A stretch of 64,000 nucleotides of DNA from Symsagittifera roscoffensis. Taxonomy: Eukaryota > Xenacoelomorpha > Acoela > Convolutidae. Under the pieces are notes generated by a model. It saw only the letters and a list, made by a program, of their open reading frames with translations. It made no database searches and was not told the origin of the DNA. Position 1 is the first letter of the stretch; the number at the start of each line of letters is the position of its first letter. The stretch covers positions 33,067,090 through 33,131,089 of the forward strand of contig NC_087069.1 of assembly GCF_963678635.1 (NCBI RefSeq), read 5' to 3'. A program made the position numbers and the translations under genes. This document shows, one piece after another, positions 44,713 through 55,757 of this stretch.

Positions 44713-47700
44713 GTACACATTCAATGCCTTCTAAGGTGCAGTTAAACAAACAAATTGTTTTTGAGCAATCATGGTGTGCCGCGCAAGTACTGATCTTCGA
44801 CCACAATTAACTGCACAACAAAAAAATTACAAAATTATACAGTTTCAGAGCTTTGTCGGATACAGAAACTAATGAATCCGATGCGACTATATGTTTAGGA
44901 TTGTCCGTCTGGCCAATTGAGTGTGAGTGAGTTCAAGAAGATTTATGGAAATTTTTTCCCCTGTGGAGACGCCTCCAAGTTCGCAGAGCACGTGTTCAGG
45001 ACATTCGACGTCAACGGAGATGGAAAGATTGACTTCAGGTTAGATCCAGCGGGAACATTCCTATTAGTTATTGAAAATAAGTTGGCGTCCTCAAACCATA
45101 TAATTTGAAGATACCAGAAGATTCTTTTAGGATTGCTTATCGCGTCGTCTTCTTACATTTGTGACACGCCTCGACAAAAGTTATCCGGGAAGTTTTTGTT
45201 ATACATTCAATTCTGTCATCAATTGCAGAGCAGAGTACCGATGTAATGTATCATGTATCGTGCAGATCATCATCATTATTGAAAACTTATTTGCAGAAAT
45301 CTGTATAATTGTTGATTTCGGTCATATAAAAGAAGCAACAAAGCACGTATAAAAATCGTAAAAGGAAGATTTAGAGGTTCAAATTTCTTACGTTTTTTAA
45401 AACGAAGATTTGAAATTTGGAAAATCAGTCGATGTTTTTGTTCACATCGCAGGGAGTTCATCTGTGCACTGAGTGTGACATCGAGGGGCCAGCTAGACCA
45501 GAAGCTCAGATGGGCATTCAGCATGTATGATCTAGACGGAAACGGATTCATATCCAGGGACGAGATGCTAGAGATAGTTTCGGTATGTTCAACTGTAGTG
45601 AAACATCCTTGTACATTTTAAATCAAGCAAATATTGTCTCTTTATAATGAGCAAGCGAACGACATCGCCCTGTAGAGTTAATCGACCAAATTTTATCAAG
45701 CAAATAAAATAACAAAATTCTGTATTCTAATTGTTAAGAAAAAATACAGTGAAAAATCTTCCATCTGATGCTAGGTTTTGAAAAAAATCATCGTGATAAA
45801 TTTTAGTCCTTTCAGTTCACCTATATTGTTTCCCCCTGTTTCCATTCTGTTTTAACATTCAAAAAATTGAAAGAGTTGGTTGTGCTGTTTTGACGATTGC
45901 GATTAGCAAACATTATCAAATCGGAACTTATACTTTTTCCAGGTGAACAATTTATTTAACAAAACCACTGAATCCATTTCGCTTTTCCAGGTAAACAACT
46001 TATTGAACAAAACCATTGAATCTGTTTCTCAAATGTGTACTTTTGTCAACCAATGGGCATATTTTGAGCATGTTTTTGTTTTAAATACCTTTTCTATTCG
46101 AAATTTGTTGTTGTATGTTGGTTCTAAATTAACCTGCTCCGGTCTGACATAATTTCAGTTATTTCGATGTTTTCACTTCTGTTTATTCAGATGAAAGGGT
46201 TTTAGATTATATTTTAATCGACTTAGTGAACTCATTTTGGGTCGTTGGATGAGCTGAAAAGTTTTCATGTCTGTGTGTGTTATGAGGGGGGAGAGGATGC
46301 TTTTTTAATGAACAGTATTTTTTTCTGCCCTACTAGTTCTTTCTGCTTTCTTGCCGCTTCACAAGTTTTGTTACGATGCTACTTTAGCATTTAATTGTTT
46401 TACTCGGTATGTTTTTTCAAAGTGAACTTGATGGCAATTCGATGACAATTCGAAATTAACACATGAAAAGTTTGGTAGATCTAGTTTTCTTTCGAAATTT
46501 TGGCTTTTTATCGAATATATTTTCTGCATGATATTTTACTCGTTGACTTCACTTTACAGTGCGTCTTTTTTCATCCGAGTTACAGAAGCTCATCTTAAGG
46601 TATATTACAAGACAAAGATTTTGAGCTGATATCCGGCATTTCATTGTACAATTAAGTAACAGGGGAGGGTTCTCATGCTTGAAGGACCGAATGCTTGAAA
46701 AATGTCAGCCAATCAAAATCGCTAAGCGTTTCTATTGGCTAATGCCTTTCTCAGAAAATCGAAGTCAATATTAACAGAAAATGTTTTAAATCAGTGGTAA
46801 ATAATAAAACCGCAAAACTATTTAGATAAACATCAATATTTATGAGTTCAATTTTATAAGATTTTTTAATTCTTGAAAACTCATCTGCTTATTATCTAAT
46901 CGGTCAGTATTAACACTATTGGCCTGGATTTATGTTTTTACTGCGAGATTTTCACGGTTTACTTTGAGATTTTGAATACTCAATTCTGATTGGCTGAAAG
47001 TAAGCTAAAATAAATTTCAAGCATTCGGTCCTTCAAGCATGAGGGACGCCACCTAAGTAACAGTTGACAGTATAACAAAGTCACACATTACAATAGCGCG
47101 GATGTACAGGCTCTTTGAAAGAAGAAAAATGATATTCCTAAAACACACGAATTTGGGTGTTGAAGTCGAGGAAGGCCCTAAAAAGCATAATTTTTTAAAT
47201 AGTTTGTTTCACTATCAAATTGCATCAAAAAGGTTTTTGTCTCGGTTGTATCATGTTATCTAATTTAGCGCTATATCGTTTTAATTCTGTATATTTTCAA
47301 GTGCGGAGTTTATTCACACGTGCGAACTGTAGTATAATATTAGGAAGTCCTTTCTTTTTTAACCTAAGTCGCAATTAAATGTGCTCATTTGATTTTGTAT
47401 TTTGGAGAATACAATTTTCCAAAATAGCATTTTGGAGAATTTTGGAGAAATAGCATTTTTGGAGAATAGCTGGGAGAAATAGCATTTTTTTGGAGACATA
47501 GCATTTTTGGAGAAATAGCATTTTGGAGAAATAGCATTTTTGGAGAAATTACATTTTTTTTTCAATTCTGTTTTTTTTATATGTTCGGAGCGTATTTGCA
47601 CGTATTTTAGTGCCATTCCACTGGGGTTTAGGCAATTAGACGATAAACAAATTAGAAGATCAGAAAATAACGGAATTTAGGCAATAACTTGCGTGTAAAT

Positions 47701-49467
47701 AGCTTGAAGTTTGTTACAAACTGAAATTAAATTTTGGTGGAGTAAATACTGTTTGTTCAACCACAAATCAGATTATTAATGTCACAGTTGTATAATTTAT
47801 GCATTTCAAAAATATAATTTAACTTTTGATTTCACGTTTTATAAGTAACTTACAATAGTAATTTTGATCAGTTCTGTGATCATATACTCTTTTTGTTTTT
47901 GTGTAAGTTCACGCTAAAGAAAAAGTTTTCTTGGCTCAGATCTCAACGTCTAAATTCAAAAGCATTTGTCGTCTATATTCAGTTTTTTGTTACGGTCGTC
48001 TAATTTGCTTGTCTTCTAATTTCCTAAGCCTGTATTCCACTCCACTTCTTATTTTGGTTTACTTTTGCTCTCGTAGCATTGTTCTTAGCGTTTTTTTGGT
48101 TCTTAGCATTTTGCTGCAGTTTTTTTGGCTTACTTTTGCTGCCCTTGCATTGTTTCTGGTTAAATTTTGCTGCCTTAGCAGTATACTTGGAATAATTTTG
48201 CTGCATGGATGACTAGTGTTTGAAGATGTCAAACGACTGTTTTGCAGATGCTAGGAAGCGTGACTCTCAATCTCGAGGTCGGAGGTTTCATTCCGGTACA
48301 TAGCAGAATTTTTATTAGTCTTACTTTTTCTTTCTTTTTCAATTTTCACCCTTTTAGAGCTTCTGTTGCGGTTTTCTCGCTTGTGTTTGCCTCCGTGTAA
48401 TTTAAATGTGATTTTACCCAAAGACGTTACCTAACCCCAAAATGCGGATTTAGGGGTGTGGATTTCGTCGACCTTTTCTTCAGGTTTTGATTTTCTGAGC
48501 TTTCTCAAAACAAAATATCCTAATACGCCAAAACGCAGGCAATTTTTTGCGTCTCCTGAAATACAGGCAAATTTTTGTGCCACCTTTTAAGTTTTGTCTT
48601 AATTGGTGCCGAAAGCACTTTTGGAATGAAATTTAAGTTTGTTTGATGCTCGATTTTTGAAAAAGCTTTCCAGGTGGAACTCAATTTAAGATCAATGAGA
48701 ACAGAAGTGATTTTATTACGCGTGTTGAAATGATTTATCATTAACTTTTGTGACAAAAAATAGTTCTTGAAGCTTCAGTTCACTTAGGTACTCCCTCGCA
48801 CGAAAACAGTTACGCAAGTTTCGAAAATAATCTGTGCGTTAAAATAACTGTGTTTTCTGTGATACACACTCCGAGGTGCATATATAGAGTTTTCTCGAGA
48901 GGGATGCGGATTCCCAAAAAAAAGAATACTTTTCGTCGGCCGTTTTGAATCGGCAAAAAAACTTTTTCGAGCTCTGTTTAGTAGTTTTGCCAAAAAGTTT
49001 TTTTCCCTACAAATTGCCCTAAAATGTTATTAGAGCAGTTTTGAAGGGTTTTGATTTGAAAATTCATGTTTACAAATATAAGGTTTAGAGAATAAAGGCA
49101 CCAAATATGCTTTACGAGTGGAAAATGAAAATTGATATGGTAAAAAGACGCAAACGGGGACCATTTGGGTTGCCAAGGGTTCGAATCCTGCTTCTATTTA
49201 AATCCACAACGTATTTGTTGCTGTCTTGTTTTGTATTTTTGCCTGATGTAAATGTGTTTGAAGGCCATTTACAAGATGGTGGGCTCCGTGATCAAAATGC
49301 CCGAAGATGAACAAACTCCGCTGCAGAGGACCAACAAGATATTCAAACAGATGGACAAAAACGTGGATGGGAAACTATCCTTGGCAGAATTCATAGAAGG
49401 AGCCAGAAGCGACCCCTCTATTGTGCGGCTGCTGCAGTGCGACCCAAGTGGGGTGGGGACATCCTAG
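44605..49467 (+). CDS. NCALD: Neurocalcin/hippocalcin-type neuronal calcium sensor
   Basis: Exons 44605-44712, 44899-45038, 45453-45582 and 49264-49467 join in phase to 193 residues, exactly the family length. The start MGKQNSKL is a consensus N-myristoylation site and hallmark of the neurocalcin/hippocalcin/VILIP group. EF1 is degenerate (DCPSG), as in the whole family. EF2 ([12 protein letters not shown]), EF3 ([12 protein letters not shown]) and EF4 ([12 protein letters not shown]) have full Ca2+-coordinating positions. The C-terminus reads [20 protein letters not shown]. Such proteins move to membranes by a Ca2+-myristoyl switch and regulate guanylyl cyclases, receptors and trafficking. 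The separation of neurocalcin from hippocalcin and VILIP is a vertebrate one, so the symbol marks the group. Two further complete copies of the last exon follow downstream. Confidence 0.95.
44899..45038 (+). CDS. NCALD: Neurocalcin exon 2: EF1 and EF2
   Basis: Acceptor ATATGTTTAG, donor GTTAGA, phases 0 to 2. Encodes [20 protein letters not shown] and then EF2. Confidence 0.96.
45039..45452. other. Neurocalcin intron 2
   Basis: A 414-base AT-rich intron with no recognisable element. Confidence 0.75.
45453..45582 (+). CDS. NCALD: Neurocalcin exon 3: EF3
   Basis: Acceptor TTCACATCGCAG, donor GTATGT, phases 2 to 0. Encodes [20 protein letters not shown] and then EF3. The next exon must start in phase 0, and all three downstream copies do. 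Confidence 0.96.
45935..46030 (+). repeat. 48-bp tandem duplication
   Basis: TTTTCCAGGTGAACAA and TTTTCCAGGTAAACAA start two adjacent diverged 48-base copies. The flanks resemble 5735-5890, so a dispersed repeat was partly duplicated here. Confidence 0.75.
46661..47053. mobile_element. Non-autonomous inverted-repeat transposon (MITE) with target-site duplication
   Basis: TCATGCTTGAAGGACCGAAT is followed by GCTTGAAA at the left end and appears as an exact reverse complement at the right end (47013-47042). A second paired block, CAGCCAATCA, lies further in on both sides. TAAGTAAC flanks the element at 46653-46660 and 47054-47061, a 7-8 bp target duplication that fits hAT-type insertion. There is no transposase frame. 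It is one of the best-preserved mobile elements in the window. Confidence 0.88.
47398..47551. repeat. Short-period tandem repeat
   Basis: Seven or so irregular copies of a 16-24 base unit with core GGAGAAATAGCATTTT. Length variation between units indicates slippage. Confidence 0.85.
48230..48400 (+). repeat. tRNA-derived SINE-like element, copy 3
   Basis: GTGACTCTCAATCTCGAGG, then GGAGGTTTCATTCCGG (B-box-like) and the tail TTTTAGAGCTTCTG...CTCGCTTGTGTTTGC, in the same order as copies 1 and 2. Confidence 0.6.
49150..49210 (+). repeat. tRNA-like (B box) fragment just upstream of terminal exon copy 1
   Basis: GGGTTGCCAAGGGTTCGAATCC (49169-49190) contains a perfect pol III B box, about 75 bases before the exon 4 acceptor. 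It recurs upstream of copies 2 and 3 (near 52310 and 55465), so it was in the ancestral unit. No A box is recognised. Confidence 0.55.
49264..49467 (+). CDS. NCALD: Neurocalcin last exon, copy 1 (EF4)
   Basis: Acceptor GTGTTTGAAG, phase 0, 67 residues and TAG. Contains [22 protein letters not shown]4 [12 protein letters not shown] and the C-terminus. It lies nearest to exon 3, so it is the default partner. Confidence 0.94.
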   Translation, partial: AIYKMVGSVIKMPEDEQTPLQRTNKIFKQMDKNVDGKLSLAEFIEGARSDPSIVRLLQCDPSGVGTS

Positions 49468-49916
49468 AAAACTTAGACTGTCAACCCTCCTCCCTCTAAA
49501 TAAAAAAACTCTATCCTGCTGCCGAACACATCTGCCCCCCTCCTACTCCCCCACTCAACCTCAATTTCTGCTATACTTTGTCCGCTCAAATCAGAGACCC
49601 TTCTTCTGCATAAGCGTAACAAGTTGCTACGAGATTCTGGTTTAGTACTACTTAGACGTGCTCTATCAGTAGTGAGATATATCATTTCATTTGCTGACAT
49701 GAATGGCAGTTGTTGTTGTTGTTCAAATCATAACTATTAGCCCGAGTGCAATAACCGAATGCGTGAACAAATCACTTTTGCGTAACAGAAACAGATCGAA
49801 TTTCTATTTTTCTGTATTTTGTTGAGGTCAAAATTCGGTATTGATTTTATATTTTTCTAAATTGGAGAAACCTGGTTTGAAGCAAACAATACCAAATTTT
49901 TTGAAAGTTAATTAGT

Positions 49917-49922
49917 AATAAA
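49917..49922 (+). promoter_or_regulatory. Candidate poly(A) signal, exon copy 1
   Basis: AATAAA 450 bases after the stop. An earlier AATAAA lies at 49499-49504, only 32 bases after the stop. The same pair follows the other copies (53057-53062 and 56212-56217 for the distal one). Confidence 0.5.
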
Positions 49923-52398
49923 GCTCATATATGTGCATGTAGTTAAACATCAAATAAGTTCTAATAAGTGTTTGCTTACAAGATTTTTAATGATTAATTT
50001 TGAGTGGAGGTAAATGATGGTAATTTCAATATGATGATATTGGTTCGTTTGCTGAGATGATTATAAAGATAACCAACTTTATGTGTGCAGTATAATTATA
50101 AGTTGATTGTTGTGTAGTTTGTCTACCTAACATTACCTATTTTCTTAACTTCTTTTAAAATTCAACTCAACCCAATTGGCCATGAATTTGAACCATATGC
50201 CGGCCAATTGAGTTACAGTGTGTGCTAAGGCTTTGAATCCAAATGTTGTTTCTCAAAACATCTGTTTGTTGGCCAAGTTCTTTGAATCCAAAAAATAATA
50301 TCAATTTTTAAAGGATAATTTTGAACTTGGCCATCGTAATGACACGCTACAAAGTAAATTATGAATTTAATTTAATTACATTAATTGTAAAGATGCATAG
50401 TGCCTTTTTACCCTCTAAGTTATTTCTCTTGATTGAAATGATCATTTAACTAATGCTTGTGATTTAATATCCCGTCAAATTTAATTTTAAATAAGCAATA
50501 CCACGAAATTTAAAGAAAAGAAGCACACCATTTGCAGAAGACACTTTCATTAGTGCATGGCGTATCCAACGTGAAGCGGCCTACTAGCAGATGCGTCGAT
50601 TAGAATGCCCATTTAAAAGAGTTGTTTGAATATTCGCTCATTCACGTTCTGTTTGCTCAAATTTGCACATTTTGAACAGTAAGCTTTTGGTCGAATTTTT
50701 ATTAAGGCGAAAGCCAAAATTTAACTCTTCTAACAAAGCAATTAACTTTGAATTATTCATGCTTGCAATATTGAGATACTGATTGCCTCTATAATGGAAT
50801 GACGATGGATAGAGGTGGCGTAGAATGCATGGAATAGTTAGTAATTTACAATCATTCTCTGATTTTCTGGGTTTAGAAGCTTCGACTGTGATAGAATAAA
50901 TTGCTTTCTGCGGTTTTCTGTCCTCGCAAACACCATTCTCGTTTTCTGACAGAGTCGTGATGGTCGTTTATACTCTTCCAGCATCCCTGAAGTCTCCATT
51001 TTCTCCCAAGTTTTTCCAGCATTCTATTGCATGAGCGAGTCTAAAGAAGGCTTAGCCCGCAGATGTAGCAACTGGATAACTTTCTTCTGTTGTCAATCGA
51101 TAGTTTGTTTTTGAGATGGTGTCAGAGAGTAATAGAAAAGACATGAACAATACGTTAGATTTGGCAAAATAAAAGGCTAATTTATTCAGAGAATGATTGA
51201 AAATTTAGGCTAATTTATTTTCGTCTTAATGCACCCAGTTAAAGCCATAAACGCATGCTAAAAGGCGCGCAAGCTAATCGCTACGCCTAAATTTTCAAAT
51301 ATTTCTCTTGAATTTTCTCTAAGCTTAAAATGTTTTGTACTAGTAGATGTGTTCCTTAATGAGTGCCAGATTTGTACTGATTTTTTTTAGCTGGCCGGAA
51401 AAAATTATTTAAATGACTATTCTGGTATAAGGCTTTTTGGTTCCACAGATTTAAGTAAAATTCAACTCAACCCAATTGGCCTTGAATTTGAACCATATGC
51501 CGGCCAATTGAGTTACAGTGTGTGCTAAGGCTTTGAATCCAAATGTTTTTTTCTCAAAACATCTGTTTGTTGGTCAAGTTCTTTGAATCCAAAAAATAAT
51601 ATGAATTTTTAAAGGATAATTTTGAACTTGGCCATCGTAATGACACGCTTCAGTGTAAATTATGAATTTAATTTAATTACATTAATTCTAAAGATGTATA
51701 GTGTCTTTTTACCCTCTAAGTTATTTCTCTTGATTGAAATGATAATTTAACTAATGTTTGTGATTCAATATCCCGTCAAATTTAATTTTAATTAAGCAAT
51801 ACCACGAAATTGAAAGAAAAGAAGCACACCATTTGCAGAAGACACTTTCATTAGTGCATGGCGTACTAGCAGATGCGTCTGTTAGAATGTCCATTTAAAA
51901 GAGTTGTTTGATTATTCGCTCATTCACGTTCTGTTTGCTCAAATTTGCACATTTTGAACAGTAAACTTTAAGCCGATTTTTTATTAAGGCGAAGTTTTCT
52001 GGAGAGGGATGCGGATTCCCAAAAAAGAATACTTTTCGTCAGCCGTTTTGAATCGGCAAAAAATATTTTTCGAGCTCTGTTTAGTACTTTTGCCAAAAAG
52101 TTCTTCTGCCCTACAAATTGCCCTAAAATTTCATTACAACATTTTTTGAAGGGTTTTGATTTGAAAATTCATGTTCACAAAATTAAGGTTTGGGAACTCA
52201 ACATTTAGAGAATATAGGCAACAAATATGCTTTTAGAAAGTGTTTTACGAGTGGAAAATCAAAATTGATAACGTAAAAAGGCGCAAACGGGGATCATTTG
52301 GGTTGCCAAAGGTTCGAATCCCGCTTCTCTTTATATCTGCAATGTGTTTTTTTTGCTTTCTTGTTTTGTATTTTTGCCTGATGAAAATGTGTTTGAAG
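49923..52398. other. Between terminal exon copies 1 and 2
   Basis: Rest of duplication unit 1 with its two AATTCAACTCAA blocks, then the start of unit 2. No other gene is seen. These blocks contain a short inverted repeat CAATTGGCC...GGCCAATTG. Confidence 0.75.
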
Positions 52399-52602
52399 GC
52401 CATTTACAAGATGGTGGGCTCCGTGATCAAAATGCCCGAAGATGAACAAACTCCGCTGCAGAGGACCAACAAGATATTCAAACAGATGGACAAAAACGTG
52501 GATGGGAAACTGTCCCTGGCAGAATTCATAGAAGGAACCAGAAGCGACCCCTCTATTGTGCGGCTGCTGCAGTGCGACCCGAGTGGGGTGGGGACATCCT
52601 AG
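52399..52602 (+). CDS. NCALD: Neurocalcin last exon, copy 2 (EF4)
   Basis: Intact acceptor (GTGTTTGAAG), phase, EF4 and stop. It differs from copy 1 by four bases in the coding part, one of them changing Ala to Thr after EF4 (EGARSD to EGTRSD). Use as an alternative last exon is possible but not shown. Confidence 0.85.
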   Translation, partial: AIYKMVGSVIKMPEDEQTPLQRTNKIFKQMDKNVDGKLSLAEFIEGTRSDPSIVRLLQCDPSGVGTS

Positions 52603-55553
52603 AAAACTTAGACTGTCAACCCTCCTCCCTCTAAATAAAAAAACTCTATCCTGCTGCCGAACACATCTGCCCCCCTCCTACTCCCCCACTCAACCTCAAT
52701 TTCTGCTATACTTTGTCCGCTCAAATCAGAGACCCTTCTTCTGCATAAGCGTAACAAGTTGCTACGAGATTCTGGTTTAGTACTACTTAGACGTGCACTA
52801 TCATTAGTGAGATGGATCATTTCATTTGCTGACATGAATTGCAGTAGCTGTTGCTGTTGTTGTTGAAATCATAACGATTAGCCCGAGTGCAATAACCGAA
52901 TGCGTGACAAATCCCTTTTGCGTAACAATAACAAATCGAATTTCTATTTTTCTGTATTTTGTTGAGGTCAAAACTCGGTATTGATTTTATAATTTTCTAA
53001 ATTGGAGAAACCTGGTTTGAAGCAAACAATACCAAATTTTTTGAAAGTTAATTAGTAATAAAGCTCATATATGTGCATGTAGTTAAACATCAAATAAGTT
53101 CTAATAAGTGTTTGCTTTTATGCTTACAAGATTTTTAATGATTAATTTTGAGTGGAGGTAAATGATGGTAATTTCAATATGATGATATTGGTTCGTGTGC
53201 TGAGATGATTATAAAGATAACCAACTTTATGTGTGCAGTATAATTATAAGTTGATTGTTGTGTAGTTTGTCTACCTAACATTACCTATTTTCTTAACTTC
53301 TTTTAAAATTCAACTCAATCCAATTGGCCATGAATTTGAACCATATGCCGGCCAATTGAGTTACAGTGTGTGCTAAGGCTTTGAATCCAATTGTTGTTTC
53401 TCAAAACATCTGTTTGTTGGCCAAGTTCTTTGAATCCAAAATATAATATCAATTTTTAAAGGATAATTTTGAACTTGGCCATCGTAATGACAAGCTACAA
53501 AGTAAATTATGAATTTAATTTAATTACATTAATTGTAAAGATGCATAGTGCCTTTTTACCCTCTAAGTTATTTCTCTTGATTGAAATGATCATTTAACTA
53601 ATGCTTGTGATTTAATATCCCGTCAAATTTAATTTTAAATAAGCAATACCACGAAATTTAAAGAAAAGAAGCACACCATTTGCAGAAGACACTTTCATTA
53701 GTGCATGGCGTATCCAACGTGAAGCGGCCTACTAGCAGATGCGTCGATTAGAATGCCCATTTAAAAGAGTTGTTTGAATATTCGCTCATTCACGTTCTGT
53801 TTGCTCAAATTTGCACATTTTGAACAGTAAGCTTTTGGCCGAATTTTTATTAAGGCGAAAGCGAAAATTTAACTCTTCTCTTCTAACAAAGCAATTAACT
53901 TTGAATTATTCATGTTTGCAATATTGAGATACTGATTGCCTCTATAATGGAATGACGATGGATAGAGGGGGCGTAGAATGCATGGAATAATTAGTAATTT
54001 ACAATCATTCTCTGATTTTCTGGGTTTAGAAGCTTCGACTGTGATAGAATAAATTGCTTTCTGCGGTTTTCTGTCCTCGCAAACACCATTCTCGTTTTCT
54101 GACAGAGTCGTGATGGTCGTTTATACTCTTCCAGCATCCCTGAAGTCTCCATTTTCTCCCAAGTTTTTCCAGCATTCTATTGCATGAGAGAGTCTAAAGA
54201 AGGCTTAGCCCGCAGATGTAGCAACTGGATAACTTTCTTCTGTTGTGAATCGATAGTTTTTTTTTGAGATGGTGTCAGAGAGTAATAGAAAAGACATGAA
54301 CAATACGTTAGATTTGGCAAAATAAAAGGCTAATTTATTCAGAGAATGATTGAAAATTTAGGCTAATTTATTTTCGTCTTAATGCACCCAGTTAAAGCCA
54401 TAAACGCATGCTAATAGGCGCGCAAGCTAATCGCTACGCCTAAATTTTCAAATATTTCTCTGTTGAATTTTCTCTAAGCTTAAAATGTTTTGTACTAGTA
54501 GATGTGTTCCTTAATGAGTGCCAGATTTGTACTGATTTTTTTTAGCTGGCCGGAAAAAATTGTTTAAATGACTATTCTGGTATAATGCTTTTTGGTTCCA
54601 CAGATTTAAGTAAAATTCAACTCAACTCAATTGGCCATGAATTTGAACCATATGCCGGCCAATTGAGTTACAGTGTGTGCTAAGGCTTTGAATCCAAATG
54701 CTTTTTTCTCAAAACATCTGTTTGTTGGTCAAGTTCTTTGAATCCAAAAAATAATATGAATTTTTAAAGGATAATTTTGAACTTGGCCATCGTAATGACA
54801 CGCTTCAAAGTAAATTATGAATTTAATTTAATTACATTAATTCTAAAGATGCATAGTGTCTTTTTACCCTCTAAGTTATTTCTCTTGATTGAAATGATAA
54901 TTTAACTAATGTTTGTGATTCAATATCCCGTCAAATTTAATTTTAATTAAGCAATACCACGAAATTGAAAGAAAAGAAGCACACCATTTGCAGAAGACAC
55001 TTTCATTAGTGCATGGCGTACTAGCAGATGCGTCGGTTAGAATGTCCATTTAAAAGAGTTGTTTGATTATTCGCTCATTCACGTTCTGTTTGCTCAAATT
55101 TGCACATTTTGAACAGTAAACTTTAAGCCGATTTTTTATTAAGGCGAAGTTTTCTGGAGAGGGATGCGGATTCCCAAAAAAGAATACTTTTCGTCAGCCG
55201 TTTTGAATCGGCAAAAAATATTTTTCGAGCTCTGTTTAGTACTTTTGCCAAAAAGTTCTTCTGCCCTACAAATTGCCCTAAAATTTCATTAGAACATTTT
55301 TTGAAGGGTTTTGATTTGAAAATTCATGTTCACAAAATTAAGGTTTGGGAACTCAACATTTAGAGAATATAGGCAACAAATATGCTTTTAGAAAGTGTTT
55401 TACGAGTGGAAAATCAAAATTGATAACGTAAAAAGGCGCAAACGGGGATCATTTGGGTTGCCAAAGGTTCGAATCCCGCTTCTCTTTATATCTGCAATGT
55501 GTTTTTTTTGCTTTCTTGTTTTGTATTTTTGCCTGATGAAAATGTGTTTGAAG
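52603..55553. other. Between terminal exon copies 2 and 3
   Basis: 3' UTR-like sequence identical in plan to that after copy 1, a CAG/GTTGTTG-type microsatellite near 52843-52865, and the rest of unit 2. No other gene is seen. Confidence 0.75.
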
Positions 55554-55757
55554 GCCATTTACAAGATGGTGGGCTCCGTCATCAAAATGCCCGAAGATGA
55601 ACAAACTCCGCTGCAGAGGACCAACAAGATATTCAAACAGATGGACAAAAACGTGGATGGGAAACTGTCCCTGGCAGAATTCATAGAAGGAGCCAGAAGC
55701 GACCCCTCTATTGTGCGGCTGCTGCAGTGCGACCCAAGTGGGGTGGGGACATCCTAG
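55554..55757 (+). CDS. NCALD: Neurocalcin last exon, copy 3 (EF4)
   Basis: Protein identical to copy 1. Nucleotide differences from it are synonymous (for example GTG to GTC). Acceptor, stop and following C-rich 3' UTR are preserved. Confidence 0.85.
   Translation, partial: AIYKMVGSVIKMPEDEQTPLQRTNKIFKQMDKNVDGKLSLAEFIEGARSDPSIVRLLQCDPSGVGTS

Larger units (their letters stand above)
45583..49263. other. Neurocalcin intron 3 (3.7 kb to the first terminal exon)
   Basis: Holds a 48-bp tandem duplication (45935-46030), the inverted-repeat element at 46661-47053, a short-period tandem repeat (47398-47551), a SINE-like copy (48230-48400), a fragment related to the foldback element (48425-48560) and the start of duplication unit 1 at about 48893. 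Confidence 0.7.
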
